A DNA stretch of 64,000 bases from Adineta steineri (Eukaryota > Rotifera > Eurotatoria > Adinetida > Adinetidae). The notes beneath the pieces were generated by a model. The model had not been told where the DNA came from and made no database searches. It saw only the letters and a program-made list of their open reading frames with translations. The DNA is taken from positions 685,283-749,282 of the forward strand of contig CAJNOI010000015.1 of assembly GCA_905250115.1 (NCBI GenBank). Direction: 5' to 3'. Each line of letters begins with the position of its first letter. The stretch's first letter is position 1. Below are positions 39,020-51,998 of this stretch, piece after piece. Position numbers and translations under genes: made by a program.

Positions 39020-39522
39020 CGATGATCACCTATATAAAGAAAAAATGATGCACGACTATTTGTGATGTGATACTTATTATATAGTTTGTTTTATCAGACG
39101 CAAGGTTAGAGAAAAAAATGAGGGATAGTGCGCCGCACAACAAAAACAGACTAAGGATAAAAATGGGGGACGAATGATCAATTGATCGATCAGTATTCGG
39201 CTGTTATAGAATGACAGCAGACGTTATACGTTCACAGGGAATGAAAAAAAGTGTAAAAAGAAGAAGAGACAAAAAAAAGAGAGAGAGAGGAGGCCGTTTT
39301 AGTATATGGTTGATGTTCTTCGCTCTGTCTCTCTCCCTATTTGTATTGTAAGTCATTTGATTATATGTGCAACAAATTATACATATATATATACATATGT
39401 ATGATATGCTCTTGTATAGCGTCAAGGAGAAATGGGAGGACATTTATTTAAAATGGTATTATAAATACAAAACAAAATAAATATTAGTATATAATTGCGA
39501 GAAAGTATTTTAATAATATCTA
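39020..39522. other. Spacer with GA/CT-rich run
   Basis: About 500 bp. It includes a purine-rich GAGAGAGAG run (39278-39291), CT-rich CTCTGTCTCTCTCCC (39321-39336) and a TATATATACATATG patch. These look like promoter-type or simple sequence. No gene seen. Confidence 0.4.
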
Positions 39523-39987
39523 CTAAAAAGCACCGTATATAAAAAGAACAACGATAGTAAAAGCGAAAGCGACCCATATGATAATACCTATAATATTTGA
39601 AATAATCAGTATATTGCTAACACGATCAGACCACAATTTAGCACGAACTAATTCTTGATTTTCTTTCATTTTTCGTATACGACGAGTATGATAAAAAGCA
39701 ATAACTGGTCCAATAAGAAAGAAACATGTAATTAATGAGCCAAGTGACCACCATCGATGTTCTTTTATATCACTAGCTCGTAGTGAATGTAAGGTTGTTG
39801 CTGGCACTGAGGCTTGTTTTTGATTATTTGATTGATTATTTTGTTTCAAATTTGATGGTTTGAAACGTTTAGCAAATTTATCTTTCTCATTTAACTCTAT
39901 ATGACCAACTACCTCCGGTTCAATGTCAATTGCACTAATTGTCGTTGCTGATGTCATCTTTCTTTTGCTGAATACGTTAGTAGACAA
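39523..39987 (-). CDS. CD225/dispanin-like two-TM protein
   Basis: Intronless frame of 154 residues starting MSTNVFSKRKM at 39987. A polar N-terminal half (NQSNNQKQ) is followed by two hydrophobic segments: WWSLGSLITCFFLIGPVIAFY and ISNIIGIIIWVAFAFTIVV. Between them lies a basic loop ending in ELVRAKLWSDRVSNIL. That loop resembles the A..AS..A+..N conserved box of the CD225 (IFITM/PRRT/TMEM) family, which acts in vesicle and membrane fusion control. Typical double Cys residues after the first helix are not evident. An in-frame ATG ten codons later is an alternative start. The family call is moderate. Confidence 0.55.
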   Translation of the reverse strand: MSTNVFSKRKMTSATTISAIDIEPEVVGHIELNEKDKFAKRFKPSNLKQNNQSNNQKQASVPATTLHSLRASDIKEHRWWSLGSLITCFFLIGPVIAFYHTRRIRKMKENQELVRAKLWSDRVSNILIISNIIGIIIWVAFAFTIVVLFIYGAF

Positions 39988-40524
39988 ATTTATGTGACAG
40001 AAGACCTTCTATTACTATATATTGATACGCACGTGTATGTGTGTGATGTGGAGGAGAAAATAAACATACAACGATTCATTTTGTACACCTTTTTACATGG
40101 TCACATGCAAACATGTGCATGAGTATCAGTCAGTCACCGTTCGATGAGCATACACAAGAAAGAAACCTATCGTTTGCATACTTTAGGTCTAAGGTCATTG
40201 CATTAAGATGCATGACACAATAGATGTAATTATTTTGAAAAAACCTTTCTGTCCTCATTAGCTTTACAGGGTACACATTTTTATAATGAGTTTCTTACAA
40301 TAATTGTATGAATAAAGTCAACGTCATAAAAAAATCAATTGATAATGACATATCTTTCATATTGCGAAATTAAATTCTAAATCGAAATATAAATTTTATT
40401 TATTATCTGATAAATATATATGAAGTTTTGTGAAGACTATAAAATTATAAAGTATAATAAGAATATTTCTAAATTCTATCATAAAAAATAAGATAATAAA
40501 TAAAATAGAAGATAATAGAAATTA
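39988..40524. other. Intergenic, no gene seen
   Basis: 537 bp with CA/TG-rich patches (40030-40120) upstream of the CD225-like gene and AT-rich sequence after. No feature supported. Confidence 0.4.
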
Positions 40525-41915
40525 TTAAAATGAATTTAACATGTCCAATACGAAGCGATATTTCACATCTGCTTTAACTATTCGATCAAAAGCTGTTTTG
40601 ATTGTTTCTGGATTTGCGTTAATCTTTTCAATATCACATGTTATTCCATATTTACCACAAAAATCAAGCATTTCTTGAGTTTCTTTCATTCCACCAACGG
40701 CACCACCTGTAATCTTTACTTTTTTTGATATTAAAGACATAGGTTCAATTTCAAGAGGTTTTGTTGGTCCACCAACTCTATATATAAATTATGGGTATTC
40801 AAAGTGTACAACAAATAATAAATATAATACATACGAACAATAAACGCCTTCGAATACTAATAAATCAATCAAATCGCGAACATCATGATTTGCTGCTACA
40901 GTATCGATAATGAAATCTAATGAATCCTTAGCTCCTTTCATTTGTTCTTTATCTTTTGAGACAAGAAATTTTTTTGCACCAAGTTTCATTGCATCTTCGC
41001 GTTTCGATTCGGATGTTGAAATAACAGTAACATGAGCACCCATAGCTGCACCAAATTTAATTGCTATATGACCAAGTCCGCCAAGACCAACAATTCTAAA
41101 ATATCATACAAGATATTGATATAGGTAAAGGCAATTGTAAATAAATACCCTATTCGTGAACCTTTTCCAACATTGAATCGTCGTAATGGTGAATAAACTG
41201 TGATACCAGCACAAAGTAATGGTGCTGCTGCATCTAATGGTAAATTTTTTGGAATTTTACAGACAAAATGTTCTCTCGTTATTATAAGATTTGAATAACC
41301 TATAATTAACAAAATAATAATGATAAATATGTTTATATGATGCTATTTACCTCCATATGTTGGGGTAACTTTATCAAGTTCAGTACTATTATAAGTTACA
41401 CACATATCAGAACAATGTTGTTCAAAATCTTTTTTACCTAAATGACAGAGAGCATAAAATACAATTATTTGAAAAATTAAATATAACATACATAAGTCAC
41501 ACTTGAGACATGAATCACACATATATCCAACACCAACAGAATCACCAACACGAATATGTTTGACATCTGAACCAATTTGTTCAACAATACCAGTAATTTC
41601 ATGACCTGGTATCATCGGATATGTTGATCGTTGCCAATCATTACGCGCATCATGAATATCTGTATGACAAATACCACAATAATGAATACGAATTACAACA
41701 TCATCATTTCTAGGTACACGTCGCTCAAAATTTAATAATTTGAATGGAGACGAAGCACTATCAACAGCATAGCCTTTAGCAGCAGTTCTAAACGAAATTA
41801 CATAAAACAATAAATAAAAGGAGGAGAAAAAAAAATTAATTGTCCTTGTTGAACTTTTCGGCATTTTATTTTTAGAAAGTAATATATTTATGTATACTTA
41901 CTTTGTTAAAGTCAT
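40525..41915 (-). CDS. Zinc-dependent NADP alcohol dehydrogenase, CAD/YahK type
   Basis: Six exons on the minus strand: 41915-41902, 41787-41492, 41437-41351, 41299-41149, 41095-40835 and 40777-40525, giving 353 residues, the usual family length. The first coding exon is 14 nt (MTLTK). Catalytic zinc ligands lie in CGICHTDIH and GHEITG. The structural zinc Cys cluster is [10 protein letters not shown]...QHC. The Rossmann motif is GLGGLG, followed by [11 protein letters not shown], as in cinnamyl-alcohol-dehydrogenase-like enzymes that reduce aldehydes with NADPH. The closest forms I know are bacterial, fungal and plant, so horizontal transfer is plausible; introns of 50-110 nt show domestication. 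The cytosolic substrate is unknown. Confidence 0.9.
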
Positions 41916-42401
41916 AATAGAATCAATTATAAATGAGAATTATTAACTCAAGAAATAGACGGATGAAATCGTTTGCACTTTAATATCGATAAGTGTTCTT
42001 CTTTTACTAATGTATACTGATTTATAGTAGTAGTTATGAAAATTATTTACATCGTCATGATGTCTAGGCGAATTTTCTGCATTGTCATATCATACTGTTA
42101 GTTTCCATTCAGCCGATAAGAAAATTTATCTTTTCTTTCATTCTGTCGATTTCTATAATGGTATTATTGTTTATATTTATCATATGATACGATTAGTTTT
42201 TCAAATTAATACCTTAAAGACTTATGATTTTAATTGAATTGCATTGAGTTTTACTTGATTGCATACATGTGTTACCTATCATTTACAAGAAGTTTCTCAT
42301 ATGTCGATATATATTTTAAGTATAATATTTATTTGTAATGAAAAAAAAATGTTCTATGGTCCCTATGTCGTTTATTTCCCCAAAAATTATAATACATAAA
42401 A
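41916..42401. other. Intergenic, no gene seen
   Basis: 486 bp between the alcohol dehydrogenase start and the ZDHHC12 stop. It should hold the dehydrogenase promoter and ZDHHC12 3' sequence (AATGAAAAAAAAATG). Nothing specific. Confidence 0.4.
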
Positions 42402-43583
42402 TTACATATATAAAGTAACATGCTCTTCGACACGTTTTTTATAGACAATATCCCATTGTTGTTCTTTAATACGATGACATAAAAATGAATAAAAAAAATT
42501 ATGACAATAACCTTGATGGAATGGATTAAGATCTTCGTCTGGTAAACGATTTAAATATGTTATACGATGTCGAGATACACGTTCCCATGTTGTAGAATTA
42601 GTTAAAGCAAAAAATGAGTGAATACAGAATAATGCTGTTGTTGCGCACAAAGATACTACTAATACATGCATTGCAAATAAACGAAATTTATTTATATGTA
42701 ACCATGATGACCAATCACTGAATGGTACAAACGATTGACTATATGAGAATAGAAATTAGAATAATAAATATGATCAATAAAATAGATTTACCTGCATATT
42801 ACTATAGACCATATGATTAATATTTCTGTTGCAAGAAGAAAACACCAAAAATAACGATGATTACGTTCACCAATACATGTTTCTAAATATGGACACTAAG
42901 AAAAAAAACCAAATATTTCATATTTATTTGATAAAGGTTTAAAATATTATATAGAACGTACATGATGATCATATTTAAGTACACATCGATTGCAAAAGTC
43001 ACAATGATGACTTCGAAGAGGTTGCTAAAGAAAGATTAAAGTAGAATATTTTTACTTTTATTTTAAAATAAATTTTCTACTTCAATATTGCACAGAAGAC
43101 ATTTGCGTAGATGAGTTTTACTCGTTGTTACCGCCTTTTGTTCATGACCATCGTCATCATCATCATCATCATCTTCATCGTCTGATAATGGTACCATACC
43201 TCCAGACCAATTAGGTACCTATGCGATTAAAATACAATAAATAAAATTAAATAATTAATTCTCCTAAATTATAATTTTATAATCATACTCGTTTATATGG
43301 TACGAAACCAGGATCGGTATAACATGTCATGAAATAGAAAAAAAGTGATAGATAAACAAAAAGGCCATAAGTAATACAATAAAGATAATTCGATGTGTCA
43401 TATAAAGCTGTGCGAAGTTCTAAATAATAAATAAAATTACAAAATGAAATATTTCATAATGATATAGAAATATTTACGAGATGGCTGAAATACAAGTGAT
43501 GCAACAACTCCAAAGACAAGCAAAAGGTGACATGTTCGAACAAGCACCTTTTTCCATTGTATAAATTCAAATATGCATGTCAT
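42402..43583 (-). CDS. ZDHHC12: DHHC palmitoyltransferase, ZDHHC12-like
   Basis: Six exons on the minus strand: 43583-43478, 43419-43289, 43218-43081, 43024-42962, 42895-42792 and 42738-42402, giving 292 residues. The start MTCIFEFIQW is preceded by an in-frame stop and leads into VLVRTCHLLLVFGVV, close to VLVRTGHTVL in vertebrate ZDHHC12. The zinc-binding Cys-rich domain is KCLLCNIEQPLRSHHCDF, then CNRCVLKYDHHC, with the catalytic Cys starting the next exon (CPYLETCIGERNH). TTWERVSRHRITYL matches the TTxE region of ZDHHC12. The enzyme S-palmitoylates proteins at ER/Golgi membranes. An Asp-rich insert (DDEDDDDDDDDG) before the Cys domain is extra. Its ATG is only 54 bp after the WDR6 stop, with an acceptor at 43610-43611 in between. 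Confidence 0.88.
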
Positions 43584-43637
43584 TCAGAATGTATTTAAAA
43601 ATAGAACATCTAGAATAATCAAAAACAAAAATCATAA

Positions 43638-46600
43638 CTATGAATAAAACAAACAATTTGTTAAATCAAATTGAACTGTTTGAACACCAGCACCGACTAT
43701 AACAATAGTAAATTCTCTTTTTTTATCACAAAAAATCATATCCATGGAAAGAATATCACGAATATCAACTAAATAATTTTTTGTTAACTCTAAAACTTGT
43801 TCATCATTTTTGATTGTCCATAATTTCAGTCTTTGATCAATACCAATTGATATAAAACTAGTTGAATTTAGAAAACGAATACCTTTCAAAAATAAAAATT
43901 CAATGATTAAATTATTTTAAAAATAATTTATTTTTATTTTATTACCTGTAGCTGGTGATTGATGAATACAATCTTTGGAATATTCTCGTTTCCAAATCCA
44001 ATTTTTAATATCAAAACTAGAAACATGTACTGACCCATCATCACCTACACTTGCTAAACGAAGAAGATTATTTTGATTTATTTCGATGATATCAAAATCA
44101 TTGATTCCTGATTGATGAACTTTAAACGTTGTTGAACGAATGGAAGAATCTAATGATGACATATCATATGCACATAATAGACCATCAGTAGATGAAACAA
44201 ATGCAATAGAACTATTTGAATACACTTTAACACGTAATTGACAATATTCGGAATGTGAACATGTTTGAATTAAAGAAAAACGATTTGATACTGTTGTATA
44301 ACGAAAGACACTTGAAAAGAAAAACAAATATATTTATTATTAACTAAATTAAAAATTTTTAATCTTTACCGTAATATAGCGTCTGATCCGGTGACAAATA
44401 ATAAATAATTTCCATTTTCAGCGAGAGACATAGCTGCAACGCTAGTAAATCTAGAGGTAAGAAATTTAATAAGAAAAAAAAACATGATTTTTTTTGTTAA
44501 TATTCTTACCTTACATCTAATCCATGATCTTCGTCGTGATTGTCTTTTTTCGTTTCATCGTTTATATTTCCACCTCCGCCATGACGTCGTCGTAATGGAT
44601 GAAGCATAAAATAACCTGTTCGAATAACAATATTATTTTTCATTTGCCAAGCAAAAAGCTGTGCACGTGCACCACAGGAAAAAAATAAATTATCAATTAC
44701 AATTATATCACAAACAGCTGATAAATGAGATTGTAATGTAGAAATATGTTCACATTTCGCATTGAATTTTTCTGTCTAGAATAAAAAATTTTAATTAATA
44801 AGAATAATGCTATATTCTTTATAAGCCTTTAATCTCACATAATTTTTAATGAAACTAAGAAAATATTAAGCTTTCGCTAAAGGATGGATCTGTATTCTTC
44901 CATTGTATTATCTAATGGAAGTATGTCATAGAGATTGAAAATAAAGAACAACAAATGTTTTTCAGTCAAATATAATCAGTGTGAATGCATGGCTGATTTA
45001 AGAAATATATAAGTCTATATGGAAATAGTAAAGCCTTTGAATGTTAAATAATGTCATTAAGAAATCTATTGGCGGAGACTAATATATCTTAATCTTACTT
45101 AAAAAAATAGAATTCAATTCATATTCTATACCTGAAATGTAAATAATTTAATTTGTGTATCTTCACTACCAGTAATCATATGAAAATGATTATTTGATTG
45201 AAATAATTTAACACAACGAATTTCGGTTCCATGTGTTGGTGGTATGATTGATAAACATGTTGATTCATTTAATATTCTCATTAGATTTTTTTCTGCTAAA
45301 TATACTTGTTTATTTCGTATATAAACAAAATAAGCATTGGAATTTTTATCGAGAAGAAAATCATGATTACGATGACCACCACCACATTCGACTTGCATTA
45401 ATCGTCGTTTTGTTTGATCATCTAATGTATAAAGACAAAAATTATTTGTCGTAAAACATGTTACTAGTGATGGATTATCTATAAGTCGATCAAGCCATGT
45501 TATATCGGATGTTATTGTACATGTTGATTGATGAATTAATTGTCGTTGGTCATTGTTTATAGAAAATATATTTATGTAACCATCACGACCACATGAACGA
45601 ATAAGATTTGTATTTTTATCAATATCAAGTGATGATGTACCATTAATACCATGTAAACGTTCAACTTTTTGATAAATTAAATTATTATTTAAATCATATG
45701 AAAGAATATTTCCTTGTCGATCACCAACAAGTAATATATTGTATTGTTGAAGATATAAACATGTATTTGGCCAACGTTGTTCAAACTCAGGTAATACTTC
45801 TAAACGATGTTCTAATATTGCTGGTTGATTTGATATATTATAAACAAACTAAAATTTCGAAAAAATAATAAAGTTTCAATCAAAATGGGAAAAAAAACTG
45901 ATTATGTTCTTATCCGAAAATTCTTTTTTAATCTCATGAAATTTTTGCTGGAATTATAATTTATATGTTGAGATAAAAATAGTATGGAAGTAAAAAGAGA
46001 GGAAATCACGTATTCTAAAGAGGTTGACGAGAGAAGAATGGTAACAAATTGTTAGTGTAACAGGAAAAGAGAATATAGAAAAAAAAACAAAGCAAAATTA
46101 TAGAACAAAATGCAAACACGCACATGTTCTTATAAAAAGAGTAGAACTAGAAAAATATCTCATGAGAATCTTTTTTTAATCTAAAAGAAAGTTTTATATA
46201 ACATTTTATTCTATTTACCATTATGCCATCTGGTATACAAACAAGTAATTTTGATGATGATGTATTATTTAACCATAGAATTTGTAGAATTTTATTATTT
46301 TTATTTGTTTCTATTTGAAATTGATTTTTTATTATCCCATTATGATCAAATATAAATACAAAACCATTTAATGATCCAACTGCTAATAAATATTCATTTT
46401 CATCATTAGACATACTCATTTTTGCATATCCATTTTTTAATGTATTTCTTCCATCATAAAATAATGTTATATCGTCTTTATCGATTTTTAATAATTGTCC
46501 ACTATTCATATAAACAATCATAATTAAAGAATTAAAAAAAATAATATTTCGAGGAAAATCATTTTCTAAAGATTTATTTAATAAAATTGTTCGATGTGAA

Positions 46601-47829
46601 TCAATAGGTACATCATCAAGATGATATCGACGTACACCACCATCACTCCAACCACTGATAATAATTAAAGATTTATCATCATTATCATCACCTCTTAATA
46701 TATCCATACACCAAACACTTTTACATCGATGTACAGAAAAACTTCGTAATATTTCACCTGTTGATTTATGTGACCATAAACGTATAGAAGAATCTTCACC
46801 ACATGTTAAAATATTTGTTGATGTTAAACTTGATTGCCATATACGAGCGTCATGAGCGAAAAATGAAGATAATAATTCAAGAGAATCCTGAAATTTATAT
46901 AACTTTACTGTACGATCATCACCAACAGTACAAAGAAGATTGTTATAATAAGTTATTCCAAAGATAGCACCCTAAAATTATGAAATCTGATGTTTTTTTT
47001 TTGTGAAAGAAGTTTACATTTTTAGTTAAATTTACATTATGATCAGAAACATTTGTTTTTTCATGAAAATAATTATTTGAATCTTGTTCATAAAGAAATA
47101 ATTCACCGAAAACTGTACCTGCAGCAAATATTACTGTTTCATTTGTATGATGAAAAAGACATGATGAATAAAGTGTTGTATAATTTAATGATTGAATCAA
47201 TTCTAACGATTTATTATAACGGTATATTTGATTTAATGCTGTACCAAATAGAATTGTAGGTAACTAACATATAAAATAGATTAAATTCAAACAGAAGAAT
47301 TTTAATGTTATGTTAATACTTGAGTTGAACGATCAAGATGAACTATGAGAGCACTTATAATCCAAGAAGGACATTGTGTTTGAGGTATTATTGTTTTCAA
47401 TACGGATGGGCTAAGAAATACGATATAATATAGAATTAGATTTGAAATTTTCTATCTATTACTTTATTTAACTTACGATATTGAAGACCATTGAATAATA
47501 GAAAATGTTCGTTGACCAAAAACAACGATGATATAAGAAGAATCATTCGTTTCATTTATTATTTGACCTTTAATGAAAAAATAGTGTCAATACTGTTTTC
47601 GAATATATTTCATAAGATCTTACGAGCTTCAAAACCATGCACAACTGAATCTACTAAAATTTTCTCTTGTAATAATTGTTGATTTGTTGTTAAATCAAAA
47701 GCAAGAACATAAGGACCAGTACCTGATTAAATTAAAATTAATTTAAATAACAACAACAATTTTATTACCAGCTAAACATATTCGATGCTTAGGAAGAACT
47801 TTAATTGCTGTTACAGGTGCACTAAACAT
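43638..47829 (-). CDS. WDR6: WD-repeat protein 6 homolog
   Basis: Eleven exons on the minus strand: 47829-47769, 47722-47624, 47567-47477, 47410-47320, 47263-47036, 46971-46219, 45848-45132, 44775-44510, 44450-44370, 44310-43946 and 43882-43638, giving 998 residues (human about 1121). It starts APVTAIKVLPKHRICLAG, matching LPVTGLECVGDRLLAG of WDR6. Many WD-type repeats follow, such as AHDARIWQSSL...CGEDSSIRLWSH and GWSDGGVRRYHL. The last repeats (HQSGINDFDI, ASVGDDGSVHV, SIGIDQRLKLW) match the C-terminal WDR6 blade with its IDQRL. WDR6/Trm734 partners FTSJ1/Trm7 to 2'-O-methylate tRNA position 34. An acceptor at 47845-47846 lies 16 bases before the ATG; EXD3 ends 143 bp upstream. Confidence 0.87.
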
Positions 47830-47971
47830 AATACGATAGATAATCTGAAATAAACTCTGATATATTTTCAAAAATCAACAAATTTTTTCAACAAAAAACA
47901 ATATCTAAATATCTATCTCTAGCAAAATGCAAAATGATATACAACAAAAAAAAGAAAGAAGAAGAAATCTG

Positions 47972-50900
47972 TTAATTATTCAATAATTGTTGATTTATAC
48001 CGGTTCGTTTTTTGAATGCTTTATTTGTCCATGTATACCCTTTAAAATCTGACCATGACCATGAAATTTGTAAAGTTCGTGTACGTTCTTCAATTAACAT
48101 TGCAATATCAACAAGTACTCGAGAATCTAATACTAAACAAACAAAAAAATTTGTTTTTCTATTCGAAAATATTTCTTTTTACTAACCACTGTAAATAAGT
48201 TGTGACTTTTTCAATGGCCTCTTTCGCCAATCACTTGTTTGCAATGATTTGTCAAGTGGTTTACCAAAACATAAACGAACCAATTCACTTAAACCACGAG
48301 ATTTTAAATTCGCTGAAACATTATGATATGGAAATACTTCAGGATAATGTTCACAAATCTATTTAAAAATAATCACATGCATATGAAAAGAAGAAAACTA
48401 AAACATACGTATTGTTGTACACGAAATAAATCAATAACAGCTGTTCCTTGCATAAGTGCATCACTCATTGAAGGATAATTTTCAATTAAAAATGATGTAT
48501 CACCTGCATAATTATATGCTAAATAAATAATTTACAAAAATGTCTTATCGATATCAATTAACTAACTTAAAAGAATAAAATCATGTGAACAAAAAAGACG
48601 TTGAGCAAATTCAGCTAAAGTTTTCATATCAAATTGTAAACGAAGTGCAAGCATATCAAATATGCCATATAAAGATTGATCACGTGATAATATTGAACTT
48701 GCTAATTGAATAATTGATACTATTTGAGAATTAAGTGTTCGTTGTGTTGGATCCATAAATGTTTCACAATCAAAACCAACAAATGGTAAATGTGAACCCA
48801 CATCACAACGAGCACACTTTAGGAAGAAAGAAAAAAAATGAATCAATTAGAAAAGAAAAAGATATACAAACTTCTAAACGATTTAAGAATGAATCAACAT
48901 CAGAATCAACTTCAATATAAACAATATCGGATGCAAGAACAGTTGGTTTGTAAATATTATCTTCTGATTGTTTAGTTAACCATGTTGATGATTTAAGTGA
49001 ATATGATTGAGATGTAATATCATCTTGAAGAATTTCTTGACGACGAAATTTGACTTGTACAGATAATTCAAAATCTTCAAGATTATAAAAACGAGCCCAT
49101 TCAACAGCTGAATCAATATCAGTATAATCAACAAATAAATCAACTAATTTTACTTGTAAATCATGATTATCATGTATTAATTCCTCAAAAACAAAAATAT
49201 TACTTTATCTTTATTTCTAACATAACCAAGTAAAGTCATATTTCTTTCAAAATCATAGAAAAAATAACTATTGAAATATTTGGATACGAACAAATCGTGT
49301 ATCAGCTAATAATATTTTTTATATACATTATCTTTCGATGCATGCCGTAATTTAGTTTTTCCGAATGAATAAATAGATCATATGTTTAACGGAAACGACA
49401 ACTAATTCTCTTTTCAATATCGAAAGAAGTCTACTTGTTACAGAGAAAATAATTAATTTTTTTCCTGCTGCAATTCATTTAACGTTTCAAACAATAGAAA
49501 CAATTTTTATAAAAATAAATAAACTCTCTAGTTAACAATCTGAGTTTTCTACAATAATATTATTGTCTATATGAAAACTTACTGTAATCTGTTCTTTCCA
49601 TGATTCATCATCACCATCATCATCACCGCCACCGCCACCATTTTTATTTTCTAAATATTTTCGTACAAAAAGTGTTTTGAGAAAACTTAGTTTTTCTTGT
49701 GCTGCTAAATTTGGAAATTCATGTAAACTAAAATCATATTGTTTAAGTAATTTTCTTGCAGCACGTTTTACACTACGAGTATCAATGAAATTTGTATTTG
49801 TATTAATTAAACATTGACTAAATAATTGACGAACAGTTGTTCTAAAATTAAGAAATCATACTTGTCGATATACATTTAATCTTTTAGTTATCAATAATGT
49901 GTAGAACCTTTATGAACTTCGTAACTAGGATAAGAGTTTAGGATTTTTAGATTATTCTGCTTTGAAAATAAAGTATTTCATAATTTATATTAGATCTATT
50001 TGATACTTATCTATGTAAGATGATATTATTAAGATATTAACTATGTTCATATTCTTACTCGTCTGTTGAAATAAGATCATCGATTGTTTTTAATAATTTT
50101 CGTTGAAGTATTTTATCGTCGCCAACAACAAATCTAATTGTTTCCCATTGTAATTTCAATATTAATGGTAGAACAATCTATTTATAGATTTAAATTTTCT
50201 TATATTTTTATCGATTTTAAAAGTAACAAGAAACAAACTTTTTCAAATTGTATTGCATCAATTTCTAGAAGTTTTAAAATCTTTGTCATTTGTGATATAA
50301 ATATAATATCTTGATGTTGTTCTATTTGTTCATTGATAAAATCAATAACTAGTTGTCGATTATCTGTTGAACGTAAATCAAATATATCAACAATTGATTC
50401 CAATTGACTAAATATACATCGACGACAAATTTTTGATAAGATATTATATTTAATTGTATCATCTAAATGTGGATTTTGATCATAATTTTTTATCTGTTTA
50501 AATTGTTCAATCAATGGTATTATCAATCGATGTTTTTTATTATTTGTTGTACTTAAAGTATGATCCAAAAACATATAGAGTAATTTATAGGGTGTTGTAG
50601 ATTGTTTAATGATATCATCGAACAATCCTTGCCATTTCTGGTGTTCACCTTGTGTATGAAATGTATATATACGTTCATAGATCTCTAAATAATCATTAAA
50701 ACTATATCAGGAGATATGAATAGATCTTTTTATTTTCAAACAAAAACAAGTTGAACATACTTGTAAGGTGAATCTGATTCTAAATAAATAAAGAGTATCA
50801 TATTAAGTAAGTAAAAGATTTGTCTTGAAGAGAGTCTTACGTATATTTGATGGCTTTTTCTGATACTCATGAAGTATAGTTTGTGATTTTTTAACATGTT

Positions 50901-50976
50901 CACTATTTTCTGTTGAAGTATCACTGTCGAATAATACATTCTCATCATTATCTGTATCGAAAAAGTCGTGATTCAT
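47972..50976 (-). CDS. EXD3: Exonuclease mut-7 homolog (DEDD 3'-5' exonuclease)
   Basis: Ten exons on the minus strand: 50976-50841, 50779-50761, 50701-50239, 50177-50059, 49841-49583, 49183-48872, 48816-48567, 48518-48409, 48358-48187 and 48132-47972, giving 666 residues. The N-terminal 400 residues are a helical mut-7-type region. The DEDD exonuclease fold begins FVGFDCETFMD, with Asp and Glu of motif Exo I. It continues IIQLASS, then RGLSELVRLCFGKPLDKS and DWRKRPLKKSQLIYSVLDS, the Exo III Tyr/Asp box seen in WRN and mut-7. In the last intron I preferred the upstream acceptor because it restores YSVLD. Mut-7 proteins act in small-RNA 3' trimming and transposon control in nematodes. No C-terminal Mut7-C/PIN part is seen, unlike vertebrate EXD3. 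Confidence 0.82.
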
Positions 50977-51998
50977 TCTATCAAAAGAAGAATCTGAAAT
51001 GAAAATCGATTATTACAATCATTTCTAAATACCACCAAAAGAAATAAATTTAGTAATGTGCTCTTCTGGTATTTAATGGATAATCGAGTATTAATAGAGT
51101 ACGTCAGATGGCGCTTTCTGTTATAAATTTTCTTTCAAGACAAAACTCATACGATATAACAAGTAAGTTTAAATACTTATTGAATGATCTTATTCCCGTT
51201 GAAAGTAAACATAGAAATCTATCCTTATATATGAAGCCGGACGAGATGTATCGTACTTTAGATCGTAGACTTGTATTTTTGGTGTAATTTTTAAAAATGA
51301 GATTGAAGTTAGAAACATGATCGCTGCAAAGAAGATTATCACAATGTTTCGAAATACCTGTCTTCAATTCACCATAACATGCAGTAATCGTATGTTCTTT
51401 CTTCATATCCTATAGTTCAGATATATTCATCTACACAAGTAAACTCAAACTTTATGGTAAGCATGCTTCTTTACGATTTAGCTGTTATTTGATTCGTAAA
51501 TTTCTCTTCTTGAATTTATTAATAAATTATTTATTCACATTGCAAAATAATTTTGAATGTCGGTCAAATCTTATATATACGCAATATGTCCTTTTAATTT
51601 TTTTTTGAATATTCTTTAGTTTCCTAAATATTTCTTAATAGTGCAAAATTGTTTTAAAAAAATTATAAAAGGATTATGTGCTAGATAAATTAATCGATGC
51701 ATAAAATTATTTTAATGCGAATAATAGAAAAACATTACTATTTGTTTATTTATGATCTCATTCAAAAACAGAATTATCTTAAAAGGCACATTATTACAGT
51801 CAGTTAGGCAATCTTACTAATGATTCAATTAATAAACGCGATAAAAGCAAGTAAAATAGACGTCATTCTTTTATTATTGAATCTTATAGAAGGTACGAAG
51901 ACTAGATATAAGTAACTAGAATACGTATTCTATATTCATATAAGTGTTAATTATTCAAAAAGGAATAATATTACGTACTGTACTGAATTTATTGAATT
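50977..51998. other. Intergenic upstream of EXD3
   Basis: 1.0 kb between EXD3 and the receptor gene, divergent. AGATGGCGC (51106-51114), a YY1-like core, lies about 130 bp from the EXD3 ATG. A 100-codon frame at 51104-51406 (minus) has no recognisable content and is not called. Confidence 0.4.

Noticed and set aside
51104..51406. 100-codon minus-strand frame upstream of EXD3
   Set aside because: Cys-rich but without domain features. It overlaps the promoter region and has no splice or codon evidence.
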